DNA of 64,000 nucleotides, taken from contig NZ_JAGYPJ010000001.1 in the NCBI RefSeq assembly GCF_018343695.1, positions 1,003,001 to 1,067,000 on the forward strand, in the 5' to 3' direction. Position numbers and translations under genes: made by a program. This document shows, piece after piece, positions 61,335 to 64,000 of this stretch. The notes under the pieces are model-generated. The model ran no database searches, was not told the DNA's origin, and saw only the letters and a list, made by a program, of their open reading frames with translations. How positions within the stretch are numbered: position 1 is the first letter of the stretch; every line of letters begins with the position of its first letter. Source of the DNA: Lederbergia citrisecunda (lineage in GTDB: Bacteria > Bacillota > Bacilli > Bacillales > Bacillaceae_C).

Positions 61335-61772
61335 ATGAGAATCTATCTAATTTATTTAATAAAGGATGAATTTGCGGATTTTTTTTACGGAAGAGAATGT
61401 AAATTCGTAGAACTTTTCATTGCCGAGCGGAGATTACGTGGAGAAATGAAGGACATAGTTCAACAACAAATTAAATACATTACGAAACCATTGCCATATT
61501 TAGATCTACATAAACATCTAGCTCACTCAGTCCAAAATAAGGAATTTTATATAAAAGGGAAGGTTTATTGTGCCGAAAATACTGGCATACATGAAGGTGC
61601 AGAATTATCGATAGGGGAACGTTGCTTGCAGCTAAAGGCTTGGGGAAGCTACGCATTCGAATCGATATTTTTCGAAGTATTGAGGCAATTTAATGGCAAA
61701 TTTTTGGCGATGGATATTGAAAATGATCAGTATGGTTGGGTAAAACCAATTAAAGAACGAAAATTCGTATGA
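61335..61772 (+). CDS. sirA: Sporulation inhibitor of replication SirA
   Basis: Binds DnaA domain I to stop new rounds of replication once sporulation begins. 145 codons; recognised by IKDEFADFFYGRE at the N-terminus, KPLPYLDLHKHL in the middle, and the end FLAMDIENDQYGWVKPIKERKF. The ATG at 61335 follows GAGGAG; a GTG at 61323 overlaps it. Located tkt-sirA-yneF as in B. subtilis. Confidence 0.9.
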   Translation: MRIYLIYLIKDEFADFFYGRECKFVELFIAERRLRGEMKDIVQQQIKYITKPLPYLDLHKHLAHSVQNKEFYIKGKVYCAENTGIHEGAELSIGERCLQLKAWGSYAFESIFFEVLRQFNGKFLAMDIENDQYGWVKPIKERKFV

Positions 61773-61847
61773 AAACTTCATACATTATTGTATAATAATC
61801 GGGTATTTAGTAAACTGAAGTGTAGACAATTTGAAGGAGGAAAAAGG

Positions 61848-62060
61848 ATGTTTTGGTATTTTTTCTGGGCTTTTATAGGGATTTTAGCAGGAGTGGCACT
61901 TGGCTTCTTCATCGCCCGTAAATATATGATGAATTACCTTAAGAAAAACCCACCAATCAATGAGCAAATGTTAAAAATGATGATGATGCAGATGGGCATG
62001 AAGCCGTCGCAGAAGAAAATCAATCAAATGATGAGTGCAATGAATAAACAAATGAAGTAA
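61848..62060 (+). CDS. yneF: YneF, UPF0154 membrane protein
   Basis: Small membrane protein of unknown function, 70 codons. One N-terminal helix (about 3-24), then a basic soluble part with a methionine-rich repeat ([17 protein letters not shown]). The start at 61848 follows GAAGGAGG; a longer frame from 61788 includes this site and is rejected. Universal in Bacillaceae. Confidence 0.93.
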   Translation: MFWYFFWAFIGILAGVALGFFIARKYMMNYLKKNPPINEQMLKMMMMQMGMKPSQKKINQMMSAMNKQMK

Positions 62061-62412
62061 AAAATATTGATTAATTAAAGGTTTGAAGGCAATAAAGTAA
62101 GACACCTTCAACATTCTTGTAGAGTGAATTTTTGCATCAATATTTTGTCTTATTTCTGCTTTATCTTTCATCAAACTAATCCGAAACCACTTTTTCTATT
62201 GGAAACTAAACCAAAGAAAGGTGGTTTTTTTGTGTTTTTTAAGGATGTATTAGAAGAGTAAAGGTACTATAGCAAAGTCAAAAGGTCCACATAAGATAAT
62301 TAATCAATAAAAAATTTATCTCAATAAGAATATAGTTCGTAAAATAACATATTTAAAAAGTGATAAAGATTTTTGCGTGTACAATCTTAGGTGGCTTGGG
62401 AGAGGGGAATGT
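62061..62412. other. Gap between yneF and the surface-protein gene
   Basis: Contains the hairpin at 62183-62235 and an AT-rich region that must carry the promoter of the next gene; no clear -35/-10 pair stands out. No gene seen. Confidence 0.5.
62183..62235 (+). terminator. Hairpin with T run after yneF
   Basis: AAACCACTTT pairs with AAAGGTGGTTT (one bulged base), a loop of about 24 bases, then TTTTTTGTGTTTTTT. The large loop lowers confidence. Confidence 0.55.
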
Positions 62413-64000
62413 ATGATTAAGTATTTGAAGTCAATATTCATTTTCATGTTAATACTCATGTGTTTTCAAGCGAATACCCCTGTTAAAGCAAGTACAGGCA
62501 CAAATGTAATTGGAGCCATTAATCAGAATACAACTTGGACGAAGGCAGGGTCTCCCTATTCTTTAACAGGTGATCTTTACATCGCTAAGGGGATTAAATT
62601 AACGGTAGAGCCTGGAGTGACAATTAATGGAAATAATTTGCGCATGAAAGTTTACGGAGATTTTGAAGCGGTCGGGACCCCGAATTTAAAAATAATATTA
62701 AACGATGTGATATTTAACGATTTAGACATCGATCCACTAAATGCTTTTATCCACCTCGAAAATACTGACATCATACAAAGCAGTAATATTAGGTGGGGGT
62801 TTATCACCAATTTGATCTTAAAAGATTCAAGAATCTTCAATTTATCAAATCCCTTAACTCTTTTTTTCCGCTTAAGGATGTATTTATTGAACGCAATGTA
62901 TTTATCAATTCTAGTGGAATAAATATGGCAACGTACAAGGATATCAAGGTTAATATAAAAAATAATGTATTTTACAATTATACCGATTATGCTGTTTCAA
63001 CTTGGAGTACGGACGAAAGTTCTGAAACAGTTGTGTCATATAATTCTTTTTTAAAACCCAAAAATAATGGAGGTTATGCTTTAGTTTTACCTCCTGGTTT
63101 CTCAACGGCAAAAATGACAGCAATCTCTAACTATTGGGGAACAACAGACGAAACTTTGATCAAAAAAATGATCTTTGATAAGAATAGTGACCCTAGTTCT
63201 GGTTCTTATATCAATTATAAACCATATTTACCCTCGCCAGATCCAAATACTCCCTTTATAAAGATTGACTCGCCAGAAAAACCTATTGTCTTTGATGTAA
63301 CAGACATCAGTGAGTATATCACGGGTAAGGCTGAAAAATTTTCTGTTATTAATGTAGTAAACGAGAATAATAATCTTGTAGGGGAAACGACAACAGGACC
63401 CAATGGGGATTTTAAAATTAAGATTATACCGCTTATTGCTGGTAGTAAATTATTTGTTAAAGCTACCGATGATTGGTTTAATAAAAGTGAGTCAACAATT
63501 GTAACCGTAAAAAGATTTATAGATGTTCCAACGGTCAATAAAGTAAGTAATAAATCAACTTCAGTGACGGGAAAAACAGAGCCAGAATTAATAGTTACTG
63601 TAAAAATAGGAACAAAAGGATATTCAGCTAAAGCAGATGGATCGGGTAATTACAAAGTACTGATCCCAGTCCAAAATACAGGTACTACCATTTCAATTAC
63701 AGCAAAAGATAGTGTGGGGAATGTCAGTGCAGTAAAGAGTACGACAGTAGCAAGAGCTGCACCCAATATGCCAACAGTCAATAAAGTAAATAATAAATCA
63801 AATTCAGTGAAAGGGGAAGCAGAGCCAAAAGCCATTGTCACCGTAAAAATAGGAACTAAAGCATATAAAGCTAAAGCAGATGGATTGGGTAATTACAAAG
63901 TGACAATTCCTGTCCAAAAGACAGGAACAATGATTTCAATCACAGCAAAAGATAGTAAGGAAAATGTTAGTGCAATAAATAAGACAACTGTGACAAGAGT
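62413..64000 (+). pseudogene. Large secreted repeat protein, frameshifted in a T run and cut by window end
   Basis: Export-type surface protein. ATG at 62413 after AGAGGGGAATGT; signal peptide MIKYLKSIFIFMLILMCF with likely cleavage near KAS. Then a right-handed beta-helix-like region, where short strands are rich in Asn and Ile, and from about 63250 Ig-like domains. In the first frame the protein ends at 62922, but the downstream frame opens exactly at the T7 run 62861-62867: adding one T restores one frame from 62413 to the last base. From 63528 an 81-codon unit (PTVNKVSNKS.../PTVNKVNNKS...) repeats in tandem. C-terminal anchor lies outside the window. Function not known; adhesion or wall contact is a guess. 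Confidence 0.75.
63528..64000 (+). repeat. Tandem 243-base repeat coding Ig-like domains
   Basis: Two copies start at 63528 and 63771, period 243 bases (81 codons). Shared pieces include VTVKIGTK, KADGSGNYKV/KADGLGNYKV, IPVQ and ISITAKDS. The second copy is cut by the window end, so more copies may follow. Such units match Bacterial Ig-like (Big_6/Big_3-type) domains. Confidence 0.85.

Overview
The window is about 64 kb of AT-rich Bacillota chromosome. Its gene content and order are those of a spore-forming Bacillaceae species: spoIIIE, the nup transporter, ymfF-ymfH-ymfI-ymfJ-ymfK-rodZ-pgsA-cinA-recA, rny-ymdB-spoVS, miaB-ricA-cotE, mutS-mutL, glpK-glpD, miaA-hfq-spoVK-hflX-ynbB-glnA, and ppc-spoIIP-lexA-yneA-yneB-ynzC-tkt-sirA-yneF. 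The order follows Bacillus subtilis closely, with local losses and insertions. The genus cannot be fixed from the sequence alone. Strong AGGAGG-type ribosome sites, many GTG/TTG starts, sigma-A promoters, and candidate sigma-E/H/K, Spo0A and LexA sites all fit this group.

Layout. 1-0.45 kb: 3' end of a MATE efflux gene. 0.5-2.9 kb: spoIIIE. 3.0-7.8 kb: a BMP-type nucleoside ABC importer. 7.9-11.3 kb: two M16 peptidase-like proteins and YmfI. 11.3-12.4 kb: a scar holding a decayed IS605-type tnpB end and a P-loop kinase gene with an internal stop. 12.4-24.5 kb: envelope, competence, recombination, RNA decay and sporulation genes. 24.5-35.5 kb: an acetyltransferase gene and a complete glycogen block (pullulanase divergent from glgBCDAP), placed between cotE and mutS, which are neighbours in B. 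subtilis. 35.9-40.6 kb: mismatch repair. 40.9-44.1 kb: glycerol use. 44.1-50.8 kb: tRNA modification, Hfq, SpoVK, HflX, YnbB and glutamine synthetase (glnR is missing from its usual place). 51.4-55.7 kb: a SEDS protein and phosphoenolpyruvate carboxylase with a structured leader. 55.8-62.1 kb: SpoIIP, the lexA/yneA SOS region, transketolase, SirA and YneF. 62.4-64 kb: start of a large secreted repeat protein with a one-base frameshift in a T run.

How the parts work together. Three SOS boxes between lexA and yneA, plus one ahead of recA, tie DNA damage to recombination and division arrest. SpoIIIE, SpoVS, CotE, SpoVK, SpoIIP and SirA are parts of the sporulation programme. RNase Y, RicA and Hfq act on RNA. 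YmfI and YnbB are both linked in B. subtilis to elongation factor P modification.

No CRISPR array, tRNA, rRNA or prophage was seen. The most unusual parts are the 11.3-12.4 kb scar, the ppc leader (promoter, palindrome, terminator-like hairpin), the frameshifted surface protein, and three copies of two Bacillaceae-type intergenic repeats. I found no convincing new multi-gene defence or similar system.
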